Shown piece by piece: positions 13,334 through 30,090 of a stretch of 64,000 bases of DNA. The DNA is from Magicicada septendecula (taxonomy: Eukaryota; Arthropoda; Insecta; Hemiptera; Cicadidae): NCBI GenBank assembly GCA_034769895.1, contig CM068373.1:199558134-199622133 (forward strand). The letters run 5' to 3'. The notes beneath the pieces were generated by a model, which did not search any database, had not been told where the DNA came from, and was given only the letters and a program-made list of their open reading frames with translations. The translations under genes were made by a program, and so were the position numbers. Within the stretch, counting starts at the first letter, position 1. Every line of letters starts with the position of its first letter.

Positions 13334-13616
13334 GTCGTAGTCCTTCAGCCTTTCGACTGGTTAGTACCCTCCCCGCATATACCCGTGGTGCGTGTGGTAC
13401 TGAGTCCCTCACAGGTATATAGGACCTACAGTTTAACGCCGGATCCGAACGGCATAGTTGGGGAAGGTTTATACTAAGCAGGATACCTCTCGTTGGTTTG
13501 CCATTGCCTTGCGAGGGGGAACGGTCGTATCTAAATCAGATGGCCCCCGGCGGGAAATGAACCCGCGCCGACAGCGTAGCAGCGCCACACGCTAGCCACT
13601 ACGCCACGACCGCTAC
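13334..13616 (-). mobile_element. tRNA-derived SINE, unit 3
   Basis: Between duplications at 13322-13333 and 13617-13628. Same tRNA-like head on the minus strand. Confidence 0.85.
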
Positions 13617-14902
13617 AAACTCAGAAATATACAGGAGGAATTAGATATGATTAGGAGTGGTTTAATTAATGTATTTAATCTCACAATCGTTAATTACAGA
13701 GAAAGAACAGAGTTAAAAAATTATAGAAAACTTAACCAAATTAATATTTAAATTAAATATAACAGAAAATGAAATGAATAATACCAGATCAGTGATGTCA
13801 TCGATAATTGAGAGGTCATTGAAACATCTGTGCAATAAACAAAATGATAAAGTGATGGATCTAAGCTTCAATACCATTGAACATGTTATAACGGAAATCT
13901 TGCAGTACAAGATACGGAGCGGTATATCAAGAACCGAAATCATTATGGACAATGTAGTAATCCGAACAACAAGGGTAAATGAAGTGATGGGCCACGGATA
14001 AACTGAATACAGACACAGCGAGGAAAAAGGGACGGAAATCTTGGATAAAGACAAAGGCAAATCAAATGAAGAAAGAAAAATGATAATATACTAAAATAAT
14101 AAAAATAAACCAAAGGACTATTGGGTAAACAACTAATACAAGACATTAAAAAAATAAAGACGACTTAATAATGATTTTAATCACAGTAAGAAGAAGCAGA
14201 ATAATAATAATTATCAACAAACTACCGTTTGAAGTTTACTAGAAAGGGAAGTGATCAAGAAGAAAAAAGAACAAAATGATACGAAGAAAATCTGTCACAA
14301 GAAGGAAAGTCAAAAGGATTTACCTTCTGTATCTAAAAATAGCTACAGAAAATAAGAAGGAATCAAGAAGAAAAAAGAAATATATAATCAAATGTAAACG
14401 GCAACAGCGTGAATAATTCCAAGAGTGTCTTTTATCAGTCGCCAATCGACTACTTGTAAGTTTTTTTTTTTATAATGAATTGTCTGTAGAAATGTTCCAG
14501 CAATCGTTTACCTGATCAGACGATACGTTCCTCTGGACTCAGAAGGTGTAAGGATGGACAGCGGAGTAATGGACCCAAAAGTGGTCACCCGAACTGAACC
14601 ACCGCACATGATAGGGAAATTAAATATTTAAGGGATAACACACCAGCTAAGAAGATATTATATCAGATTACAGAATTATGAAGGAAGAAAATAGAAGGAA
14701 TATAGGAGACAGACGCTCAATTGAGCAAGGACAGGTATAGAAGTAGATAGAAATATGACAGCGTTAGAACAAGTTTTTATTGAATATTGGGACCAGTCCT
14801 CATCAAGTGATGTTCAAAAGAACACCACCACGAGAAATAATATCATTAGTTAATTTTCCTCCAGGAGAGATTTGAGTGTACTAAAATTGAAATGCATAAT
14901 AG

Positions 14903-15175
14903 GCTGCTTCATAAGGCTAAACTTTTATATAAAAAAGAAACGGAAAGAAGAAAAGAATTTTCCAATATAAAGTAGGGGATAAAGTATTAATTAAAAATAG
15001 ACAACTACCTAGTTCTATAGAGGGTATAGCAAGGAAGTTACTATTACTTTATACTGGGCCATACCTAATAACCCAGGTAATGGGAAACAATACCTATGAA
15101 ATCAAGTCAATTCTAAATAAAAAGCTAAAAGGGGTATATAACCAGACAGAGATGAAACTGTATTATGAAAAATAA
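14903..15175 (+). pseudogene. Integrase GPY/F remnant, unit 3
   Basis: Same break and same terminal stop as unit 1. Confidence 0.7.
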
Positions 15176-15262
15176 TAAAAGAAGTTGGATGATTAGGAAT
15201 CAAACAATTAATTTTTTAATTTTTAATACTGAAATAAAAATAGACATGTTCTAGTGGGGGAG

Positions 15263-17369
<2,107 letters not shown>

Positions 17370-17479
17370 GATGGCGCTCAACTTAGAGGGCTTCAATTAG
17401 GAAAGAATTTCGAAAAATACGCAAGTAAATACTACAACGGAAAACCTAATTTTTGTCGGCAACTGTAAGAAGCTAAGAA

Positions 17480-18443
17480 ATGCATATCAGAGGCAGGCCA
17501 AAGAAGAGGGCGGAAGACACGGAGAAGGAAGAAGGTGGACAGGAACAAGAAATAGAAGTAGTCACGGACAGTGAAATGGAACAACAGACAGGCGATAAAG
17601 AAGAAACTGAAGTAGTTATGGACACGGAAAAGGAGCAACAGGCGGGCGATAAAGCGGAAGCCAGAGGAGAACCAAATTGGCAAGAAATAATGAAATTTAT
17701 GGCTGAACAAAGCAGACAAAACAATGAAAAGTTAATAAGACAGATGAAAGAAAAAAATAAGGAAAACTCAAGGAAACAAAATGAAACCTTGAGCGAAAAA
17801 TTTGACAAGATAGATGAAAACTCAAGGATACAAAATGAAACCTTCAGCGAAAAATTTGAACAAGATAGATGAAAATTTTAGGAAACAGGAGGAAAACTGA
17901 AGGAAATAAAACGAAACCTTGAGGGAAAGTTTAAAACAAATTGAGAAAATAAACGAAGAGGACTTGAAACAAATTGAGGGTAAGATGGAGAATTTCAATA
18001 AGGAGTTAAGGGAAACTCTCGAGAGGAAGATAGAAAATGTTACCAAAACGCTTAACCAAAAGGTAGATGGATATAAGGAGGAAACAGAAAAGCAAATAAC
18101 AGAGACCAAACAGAGATTAGATAAAACCGAAGAAACCTACTGACAAATCAGAACAGAAATAGATGCCAGACTGGATCGAGATGAACAAAATAATCGAGTC
18201 CGAATAATGGCAATACGACAGGAAACTAATGATCAAAACAGGGAACAAGTAAGTCCGATAACAGAAGGGAGTAGTAAGGAAATAGAGAATAAAGTAGAGA
18301 TATATACATCGCTATCTGAGAATAAAAGTAACAGAGACAAAGAAAAGATGATGCACATAGAAATTAACATTAAGGGAGTAAAGAAACAAATAATTAAGAA
18401 AACGAAAGAAAGGAGAATAATACGTCCTAAGAAACTCAGAAAT
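17480..18443 (+). pseudogene. gag-like coiled-coil pseudogene, unit 4
   Basis: Opens at ATG 17480 and runs 130 codons without the TAA seen in units 1-3 (here CAA), through the acidic N-terminal segment and two coiled-coil repeats. An extra A (TTTGAACAAG) then shifts frame near 17858. The two array-wide stops follow, and a TGA after GAAACCTAC at about 18141 is shared only with unit 5. One coiled-coil repeat fewer than units 1-3. Confidence 0.6.
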
Positions 18444-18725
18444 TTCGTAGTCCTTCAGCCTTTCGACTGGTTAGTACCCTCCCCGCATATACCCGTGGTG
18501 CGTGTGGTACTGAGTCTCTCACAGGTATATGGGATCTACAGTTTAACGCCGGATCCGAACGGCATAGTTGGGGAAGGTTTATACTAAGCAGGATACCTCT
18601 CGCTGGTTTGCCATTGCCTTGCGAGGGGGACGGTCGTATCTAAATCAGATGGCCCCCGGCGGGAATTGAACCCGCGCCGACAGCGTAGCAGCGCCACACG
18701 CTAGCCACTACGCCACGACCGCTAT
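18444..18725 (-). mobile_element. tRNA-derived SINE, unit 4
   Basis: Duplications at 18432-18443 and 18726-18737. The B box reads GGTTCAATTCC here, closer to consensus than the ATTTCC version of units 1-3. Confidence 0.85.
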
Positions 18726-20025
18726 AAACTCAGAAATATACAGGAGGAATTAGATATGATTAGGAGTGGTTTAATTAATGTATTGAATCTCACAATCGTT
18801 AATTACAGAGAAAGAACAGAGTTAAAAAATTATAGAAAAACTTAACCAAATTAATATTTAAACTAAATATAACAGACAATGAAATGAATAATACCAGATC
18901 AGTGATGTCATCGATAATTGAGAGGTCATTGAAACATCTGTGCAATAAACAAAATGATAAAGTGATGGATCTAAGCTTCAATACCATTGAAAATGTTATA
19001 ACGGAAATCTTGCAGTACAAGATACGGAGCGGTATATCAAGAACCGAAATCATTATGGACACTGTAGTAATCCGAACAACAAGGGTAAATGAAGTGATGG
19101 GCCACGGATAAACTGAATACAGACACAGCGAGGAAAAAGGGACGGAAATGTTGGATAAAGACAAAGGCAAATCAAATGAAGAAAGAAAAATGATAATATA
19201 CTAAAATAATTAAATAAACCAAAGGGCTATTGGGTAAACAACTAATACAAGACATTAAAAAAATAAAGACGACTTAATAATGATTTTAATCACAGTAAGA
19301 AGAAGCTAAATAATAATAATTATCAACAAACTACCGTTTGAAGTTTATTAGAAAGGGAAGTGATCAAGAAGAAGAAAGAACAAAATGATACGAAGAACAT
19401 CTGTCACAAGAAGGAAAGTCAAAAGGATTTACCTTCTGTATCTAAAAATAGCTACAGAAAATAAGAAGGAATCAAGAAGAAAAAAGAAATATATAATCAA
19501 ATGTAAACGGCAACAGCGTGAATAATTCCAAGAGTGTTTTTTATCAGTTGCCAATCGACTACTTGTAAGTTTTTTTTTTTTTATAATGAATTGTCTGTAG
19601 AAATGTTCCAGCAATCGTTTACCTGAGCAGACGATACGTTCCTCTGGACTCAGAAGGTGTAAGGATGGACAGCGGAGTAATGGACCAAAAGTGGCCACCC
19701 GAACTGAACCACCGCACATGATAGGGTAAAATTTTAGGGAAATTAAATATTTAAGGGATAACACACCAGCTAAGAAGATATTATATCAGATTCCAGAATT
19801 ATGAAGGAAGAAATAGAAGGAATATAGGAGACAGACGCTCAATTGAGCAAGGACAGGTATAGAAGTAGATAGAAATATGACAGCGTTAGAACAAGTTTTT
19901 ATTGAGTATTGGGACCAGTCCTCATCAAGTGATATTCAAAAGAACACCACCACGAGAAATAATATCATTAGTTAATTTTCCTCCAGGAGAGAGAGTTGAG
20001 TATACTAAAATTTAAATGCATAATA

Positions 20026-20299
20026 GGCTGCTTCATAAGGCTAAACTTTTATATAAAAAAGAAGCGGAAAGAAGAAAAGAATTATCCAATATAAAGTAGG
20101 GGATAAAGTATTAATTAAAAATAGACAACTACCTAGTTCTCTAGAGGGTATAGCAAGGACGTTACTATTACTTTATACTGGGCCATACCTAATAACCCAG
20201 GTAATGGGTAACAATACTTATGAAATCAAGTCAATTCCAAATAAAAAGCTAAAAGGGGTATATAACCAGACAGAGATGAAACTGTATTATGAAGAATAA
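20026..20299 (+). pseudogene. Integrase GPY/F remnant, unit 4
   Basis: Reads through VGDKVLIKN and LYTGPYLI to MKLYYEE-stop. It keeps GAA where units 1-3 have AAA in the last codon. Confidence 0.7.
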
Positions 20300-20378
20300 T
20301 AAAAGAAGGTGGATGATTAGGAATCAAACAATTAATTTTTAATACTGAAATAATAATAAACATGTTCTAGTGGGGGAG

Positions 20379-22161
20379 CTTTATGTAACATTACATAATC
20401 AGTTCATTATACTGAATAAAAATAAAGAAATACCTATTATTATTATTTTGTAAAATAATCATAAAAAAAGGTCAGTAGTTACCCCATTCCCCAAGTCTGA
20501 AATGAATGATTAAGTATCATACTATGAAACATTTGTACAATCTTTACACCTAACAATAAAACACTTTAGGAATTTAAAATCAGTGTACTAAGTGTTACCG
20601 TAGAAGTGCAGTGTGTACAAAGTGCAACATAGTATGATGTATGTAAATTATAAACAAAGAAAGACATCACTCACAAATGATGATGAAGATACAGAACTAT
20701 AGTAATAAACAATAAGTTTAGTAATAAGTTGTTGTAGTTTTGTTTTGTTAGGCCACAAAGGCAATATCAATGTAAGTAAAAGATTATTTTGTTTTTGTTT
20801 GAAGGATCCAGGGTTATATAAGAAATTAATCACTGTTAATTAGAATAAATTGTGAAGAGATGGTGGCAGATAAAATAGTGCCTAGGGCAGTAATACTTTT
20901 ACAGAAGTAAAACTCAGAAATAAACTAAGTTAAAAACCACTAAATTATAAAATGCAAGTATCTAAGTTTATGTAATCATATGAAGAAAAACATTATATAA
21001 ATTAAATGTAAATAGAGTTAAAGTTTATGAAGGAATATTTTTCCTAAAAAAATGGAAGAACTAATAATATCTTAATACTAGCCTATTTACTAAAACTGTA
21101 CCTAGGTTAGCCAACAAAAACTAATCAATTTCTTGGTTACTAAGAGTAACAGAGTTAACAAGATGGGCAATTGTTAATTGGATTTTGAAGAGTGTAGATG
21201 ACAGAAATTATGTCCAGCAAATTTTTAAATATTAGTAGCTACCGTTTGAACTAATCACTATTCTAAATTAATGAAACGATTCAGTACAAGAAACTACGTC
21301 TGAGACATCCATTGAACTGAAATAATTGATGCGGGAATATCAAAGAACATTGAAAAATTTTCCAACCATCAGATTGCTTGAAACAATTTGAACTACCACT
21401 ACGTTGGTGAAAACGCCTACCTTAATAAACTAAAAAATTACACATCACCAACAAGTAACGAACACTAGAAACAGTACAACATCATTCAAGTTATAAGAAA
21501 ACTTGGTGTGAACATTTTAAATTTTCTTTATTTAATCCAAAACTGTAAACACGTGGCTTCATTAAAATTAAATAGCAGCTATGTTTTTTGTTTTTTCATC
21601 TGTATGATTAGATTACGAGTAGTCTGCGCTCTGGCGTTTAAAAAACGAACTTATTGAATCAGACTTTAAGAAATAAAATATTAATTATTGTAAAGTAAGA
21701 TACTATTATCTAAGCATTTCTGACTTTCGTATAGCTCAGAGAATCCCCAAATAACTCTGAGATAAATAACTTATTAATTTTACTAATAACTATATTTGAA
21801 TATATCTGTTGTGTTATAAAAAAACAGATATCGAAAACTGTTGTAATTTTGAAATTTCGATAATAGTCGATCTGGAAATCGATGAACTGGATGTAATAGT
21901 TTCCAGAAGATAAAACAAATTTCAATCAATAAATACCTTTCTTTTAGGGAATTGACTTTGTATTATTCTTTGTAGATAGCAGATTTGTTACAGGAAACAG
22001 GCGAATAACAGAGAAGAGTAAGAAAGTTAGCTCACACATCGTAGCCTATGAAGTACAACAGACAACATAACCTGTAACGGGTTATCAAGTTGGAAACAGC
22101 TGATGCAACGCGCGTTTAAATAAAACGATCAAACTGCACGCCAAGAGAGGAACGCTCTCTC

Positions 22162-22231
<70 letters not shown>

Positions 22232-22570
22232 CATAATAACTGAATTGTAATACCTGCAAGGAGATATAAAACCAACAAAGAATCCCATGGTTTATTTTTT
22301 TACTAAAGAGTTACACAATAAATAAAAATAACAGACAGGGTATCAAAAAGACGTAACACTTAGAGAAATTATAAGTCCGGATGAAAGCTCGCTGTACGTT
22401 AAAATGATGCTAACAACTTAGGGCTAAACTAACGTAATAATTATATAGGTAGAGGACGATAGAACTTACTCACGGGACGTTACAAATGACGTACAAACGT
22501 GGGGTTTGAGACACCTACAGAAAGATTGAACCGATTAACAGATAGACGTGAAAGCTCACGGGACGTTACA
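20379..22570 (+). repeat. LTR-like block of unit 5
   Basis: Includes the 132-bp extra segment at 20577-20708 and a CT tract at 22155-22231. Ends at GTTACA before TGGCGCTCAAC (22573). Confidence 0.6.
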
Positions 22571-22680
22571 GATGGCGCTCAACTTAGAGGGCTTCAATTA
22601 GGAAAGAATTTCGAAAAATACGCAAGTAAATACTACAACGGAAAACCTAATTTTTGTCGGCAACTGTAAGAAGCTAAGAA

Positions 22681-23642
22681 ATGCATATCAGAGGCAGGCC
22701 AAAGAAGAGGGCGGAAGACACGGAGAAGGAAGAAGGTGGACAGGAACAAGAAATAGAAGTAGTCACGGACAGTGAAATGGAACAACAGACAGGCGATAAA
22801 GAAGAAACTGAAGTAGTTATGGACACGGAAAAGGAGCAACAGGCGGGCGATAAAGCGGAAGCCAGAGGAGAACCAAATTGGCAAGAAATAATGAAATTTA
22901 TGGCTGAACAAAGCAGACAAAACAATGAAAAGTTAATAAGACAGATGAAAGAAAAAAATAAGGAAAACTCAAGGAAACAAAATGAAACCTTGAGCGAAAA
23001 ATTTGACAAGATAGATGAAAACTCAAGGATACAAAATGAAACCTTCAGCGAAAAATTTGACAAGATAGATGAAAATTTTAGGAAACAGGAGGAAAACTGA
23101 AGGAAATAAAACGAAACCTTGAGGGAAAGTTTAAAACAAATTGAGAAAATAAACGAAGAGGACTTGAAACAAATTGAGGGTAAGATGGAGAATTTCAATA
23201 AGGAGTTAAGGGAAACTCTCGAGAGGAAGATAGAAAATGTTACCAAAACGCTTAACCAAAAGGTAGATGGATATAAGGAGGAAACAGAAAAGCAAATAAC
23301 AGAGACCAAACAGAGATTAGATAAAACCGAAGAAACCTACTGACAAATCAGAACAGAAATAGATGCCAGACTGGATCGAGATGAACAAAATAATCGAGTC
23401 CGAATAATGGCAATACGACAGGAAACTAATGATCAAAACAGGGAACAAGTAAGTCCGATAACAGAAGGGAGTAGTAAGGAAATAGAGAATAAAGTAGAGA
23501 TATATACATCGCTATCTGAGAATAAAAGTAACAGAGACAAAGAAAAGATGATGCACATAGAAATTAACATTAAGGGAGTAAAGAACAAATAATTAAGAAA
23601 ACGAAAGAAAGGAGAATAATACGTCCTAAGAAACTCAGAAAT
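22681..23642 (+). pseudogene. gag-like coiled-coil pseudogene, unit 5 (best N-terminal half)
   Basis: The longest intact N-terminal frame, 139 codons from ATG 22681 to TGA at about 23098: basic start (RGRPKKR), acidic segment (EEGGQEQEIEVVTDSEMEQQ), a W-containing segment (EPNWQEIMKFMAEQ), then coiled-coil repeats. The array-wide TGA and TAA then interrupt, a second open block of 74 codons runs 23119-23343, and a third begins at 23407. A one-base loss (AAGAACAAATAA) truncates the last block at 23592. Confidence 0.6.
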
Positions 23643-23924
23643 TTCGTAGTCCTTCAGCCTTTCGACTGGTTAGTACCCTCCCCGCATATACCCGTGGTGC
23701 GTGTGGTACTGAGTCTCTCACAGGTATATGGGATCTACAGTTTAACGCCGGATCCGAACGGCATAGTTGGGGAAGGTTTATACTAAGCAGGATACCTCTC
23801 GCTGGTTTGCCATTGCCTTGCGAGGGGGACGGTCGTATCTAAATCAGATGGCCCCCGGCGGGAATTGAACCCGCGCCGACAGCGTAGCAGCGCCACACGC
23901 TAGCCACTACGCCACGACCGCTAT
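23643..23924 (-). mobile_element. tRNA-derived SINE, unit 5
   Basis: Duplications at 23631-23642 and 23925-23936; tRNA-like A and B boxes on the minus strand. Confidence 0.85.
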
Positions 23925-23954
23925 AAACTCAGAAATATACAGGAGGAATTAGAT

Positions 23955-24311
23955 ATGATTAGGAGTGGTTTAATTAATGTATTGAATCTCACAATCGTTA
24001 ATTACAGAGAAAGAACAGAGTTAAAAAATTATAGAAAAAACTTAACCAAATTAATATTTAAACTAAATATAACAGACAATGAAATGAATAATACCAGATC
24101 AGTGATGTCATCGATAATTGAGAGGTCATTGAAACATCTGTGCAATAAACAAAATGATAAAGTGATGGATCTAAGCTTCAATACCATTGAAAATGTTATA
24201 ACGGAAATCTTGCAGTACAAGATACGGAGCGGTATATCAAGAACCGAAATCATTATGGACACTGTAGTAATCCGAACAACAAGGGTAAATGAAGTGATGG
24301 GCCACGGATAA
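23955..24311 (+). pseudogene. Unidentified post-SINE ORF, unit 5 (best copy)
   Basis: 118 codons from MIRSGLINVLNLT. In the other units the same stretch is broken near the A-run at about position 70 of this block or opens only at MNNTRSVMSS. Sequence is mixed charged/hydrophobic with a predicted helical middle. I recognise no domain; it may be the C-terminal part of the gag-like protein downstream of the SINE insertion, or an env fragment. Confidence 0.35.
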
Positions 24312-25225
24312 ACTGAATACAGACACAGCGAGGAAAAAGGGACGGAAATGTTGGATAAAGACAAAGGCAAATCAAATGAAGAAAGAAAAATGATAATATA
24401 CTAAAATAATAAAAATAAACCAAAGGACTATTGGGTAAACAACTAATACAAGACATTAAAAAAATAAAGACGACTTAATAATGATTTTAATCACAGTAAG
24501 AAGAAGCAGAATAATAATAATTATCAACAAACTACCGTTTGAAGTTTATTAGAAAGGGAAGTGATCAAGAAGAAAAAAGAACAAAATGATACGAAGAACA
24601 TCTGTCACAAGAAGGAAAGTCAAAAGGATTTACCTTCTGTATCTAAAAATAGCTACAGAAAATAAGAAGGAATCAAGAAGAAAAAAGAAATATATAATCA
24701 AATGTAAACGGCAACAGCGTGAATAATTCCAAGAGTGTTTTTTATCAGTTGCCAATCGACTACTTGTAAGTTTTTTTTTTTTATAATGAATTGTCTGTAG
24801 AAATGTTCCAGCAATCGTTTACCTGAGCAGACGATACGTTCCTATGGACTCAGAAGGTGTAAGGATGGACAGCGGAGTAATGGACCAAAAGTGGCCACCC
24901 GAACTGAACCACCGCACATGATAGGGTAAAATTTTAGGGAAATTAAATATTTAAGGGATAACACACCAGCTAAGAAGATATTATATCAGATTCCAGAATT
25001 ATGAAGGAAGAAATAGAAGGAATATAGGAGACAGACGCTCAATTGAGCAAGGACAGGTATAGAAGTAGATAGAAATATGACAGCGTTAGAACAAGTTTTT
25101 ATTGAGTATTGGGACCAGTCCTCATCAAGTGATATTCAAAAGAACACCACCACGAGAAATAATATCATTAGTTAATTTTCCTCCAGGAGAGAGAGTTGAG
25201 TATACTAAAATTTAAATGCATAATA

Positions 25226-25499
25226 GGCTGCTTCATAAGGCTAAACTTTTATATAAAAAAGTAGCGGAAAGAAGAAAAGAATTATCCAATATAAAGTAGG
25301 GGATAAAGTATTAATTAAAAATAGACAACTACCTAGTTCTCTAGAGGGTATAGCAAGGAAGTTACTATTACTTTATACTGGGCCATACCTAATAACCCAG
25401 GTAATGGGTAACAATACTTATGAAATCAAGTCAATTCCAAATAAAAAGCTAAAAGGGGTATATAACCAGACAGAGATGAAACTGTATTATGAAGAATAA
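25226..25499 (+). pseudogene. Integrase GPY/F remnant, unit 5
   Basis: Same landmarks as unit 4, ending LYYEE-stop at 25497-25499. Confidence 0.7.
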
Positions 25500-25578
25500 T
25501 AAAAGAAGGTGGATGATTAGGAATCAAACAATTAATTTTTAATACTGAAATAATAATAAACATGTTCTAGTGGGGGAG

Positions 25579-27847
<2,269 letters not shown>

Positions 27848-27957
27848 GATGGCGCTCAACTTAGAGGGCTTCAATTAGGAAAGGATTTCGAAAAATACGC
27901 AAGTAAATACTACAACGGAAAACCTAATTTTTGTCGGCAACTGTAAGAAGCTAAGAA

Positions 27958-28905
27958 ATGCATATCAGAGGCAGGCCAAAGAAGAGGGCGGAAGACACGG
28001 AGAAGGAAGAAGGTGGACAGGAACAAGAAATAGAAGTAGTCACGGACAGTGAAATGAAACAACAGACAGTCGATAAAGAAGAAACTGAAGTAGTTATGGA
28101 CACGGAAAAGGAGCAACAGGCGGGCGATAAAGCGGAAGCCAGAGGAGAACCAAATTGGCAAGAAATAATGAAATTTATGGCTGAACAAAGCAGACAAAAC
28201 AATGAAAAGTTAATAAGACAGATGAAAGAAAAAATAAGGAAAACTCAAGGAAACAAAATGAAACCTTGAGCGAAAAATTTGACAAGATAGATGAAAACTC
28301 AAGGATACAAAATGAAACCTTCAGCGAAAAATTTGACAAGATAGATGAAAATTTTAGGAAACAGGAGGAAAACTGAAGGAAATAAAACGAAACCTTGAGG
28401 GAAAGTTTAAAACAAATTGAGAAAATAAACGAAGAGGACTTGAAACAAATTGAGGGTAAGATGGAGAATTTCAATAAGGAGTTAAGGGAAACTCTCGAGA
28501 GGAAGATAGAAAATGTTACCAAAACGCTTAACCAAAAGGTAGATGGATATAAGGAGGAAACAGAAAAGCAAATAACAGAGACCAAACAGAGATTAGATAA
28601 AACCGAAGAAACCATCGGACAAATCAGAACAGAAATAGATACCAGACTGGATCGAGATGAACAAAATAATCGAGTCCGAATAATGGCAATACGACAGGAA
28701 ACTAACGATCAAAACAGGGAACAAGTAAGTCCGATAACAGAAGGGAGTAGTAAGGAAATAGAGAATAAAGTAGAGATAAATACATCTCTATCTGAGAATA
28801 AAAGTAACAGAGACAAAGAAAAGATGATGCACATAGAAATTAACATTAAGGGAGTAAAGAAACAAATAATTAAGAAAACGAAAGAAAGGAGGATAATAAG
28901 AGGGC
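27958..28905 (+). pseudogene. gag-like coiled-coil pseudogene, unit 6
   Basis: Opens at ATG 27958 for 103 codons. Loss of one A in the poly-A of the GAAAGAAAAAATAAGG segment shifts frame and stops it at about 28269. A second open frame, 28395-28910 (171 codons), covers the long helical part without the TGA of units 4 and 5 and ends where the unit is truncated. The array-wide TGA/TAA pair is present between them. Confidence 0.55.
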
Positions 28906-29100
28906 GATAGAACTTACTCACGGGACGTTACAAATGACGTACAAACGTGGGGCTTAAGACACCTACAGAAAGATTGAACAGATTAACATATAGACGTGAA
29001 AGGTCACGGGACGTTACAGATGGCGCTAACAACTTAGGGTTAAACTAACGTAATAATTATATACAAAGGGCGAAAGAAGTTACTCCCGCGATGTTACAAT
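28906..29100 (+). repeat. Stray LTR 3'-end / primer-site modules
   Basis: Repeats the segment seen before each gag-like gene: CTCACGGGACGTTACA, then ATGACGTACAAACGTGGGG, then ACGGGACGTTACAGATGGCGCT, then AACTTAGGG...TTATATA, and a further degenerate copy ending GCGATGTTACA. It is joined directly to truncated unit 6, so it is probably a remnant of a further LTR or of the recombination that closed the array. Confidence 0.6.
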
Positions 29101-30090
29101 ATTGTATTATATACATTATCCTACTAGAATGTTATTATTAATGTCATCTTTATTATTTCTTTAAACAAATGTTGGATAAGCGGATTTTGTTTCACAGTAC
29201 TTTACCTACTTGCCGCAAAAAGTGATAGCGTTAATGACTGCGAGGTTTAGTTGAAACTGTTTAATTACAACCAAGATTCTAAGTAACGAACCTTTAAGTA
29301 ACAAATGTTCTGAGCAATATTAGTAATATTGGTATTTTTGTAAGAACTCAACTGTCGAGGATGGTGAAAGAACAATGTTTGCTACTCTTAAGTGATGCAA
29401 ACTGATTGTGCCTGCTTAGAAAATTACTATAGCTTACATTAACATCAATACATTATATAATCGTATGTATTTGCCATATAAGCCTAAGCGTATTCCAAGT
29501 TGCTCTTCGTACGTGCTTGTTAGTTTCTCATTACCATAGTATTTATAAGAACGTCTGCTTAATATCTTATTACAAACGTGACCTGCAATCTGAATGTGTA
29601 CATTGCTATCAGATTAATATCTCGTAACGTCCATTTTTAGAAATTTAAAAAACATTAGTAGTATATTGACTTTAACTTTACCATAAATAAGTCTATAGTT
29701 TTACGGCATCTATGAAATCAAACATTTCACTATAACGAAATGAAAGTTTTGATTCTTTATATAGCAACGTACCGTAAAATACTATCCGGTACTTTCTCTT
29801 GTGATTTCCTCTTGAATTGTACCCAGTACTTCCCTATATTAGCAGCCTGAGAGTAACAAATAAAGGCAGACGTAAAGAAGAATGGAGTGTGTGTGTGTGT
29901 GTGTGTGTGAGGGAGAGAGAGAAATAGAAGGGAAGCCCTTAAGGACAAGTATAGGCACCATACGTTGTAACGAAATGTTTTCCATGTTTTGTTTTCTGAC
30001 GTTATAAGTAATGAAAACAGATTAATTTATATGTTCGACGCAGAATTATACAAGTATGGGTGTATTTTGCTTAAACTTAGATTATTACAT
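29101..30090. other. Intergenic stretch, no gene seen
   Basis: AT-rich with stops in all frames. A (GT)n tract followed by GAGA occupies about 29886-29922. I see no coding or structural RNA signal. Confidence 0.7.

Larger units (their letters stand above)
10161..15239 (+). repeat. Array unit 3
   Basis: Close copy of units 1 and 2. Private changes include an A-run contraction before the post-SINE ORF, a T-to-G change at the SINE edge (AATGTCG), and a CAACTG-to-CAAATG change upstream of the gag-like ATG. Confidence 0.95.
20356..25555 (+). repeat. Array unit 5
   Basis: Shares with unit 6 an extra ~132-bp segment in the LTR-like block (20577-20708) and several substitutions. Shares with unit 4 the TGA after GAAACCTAC. 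It contains the best-preserved copies of several frames. Confidence 0.95.
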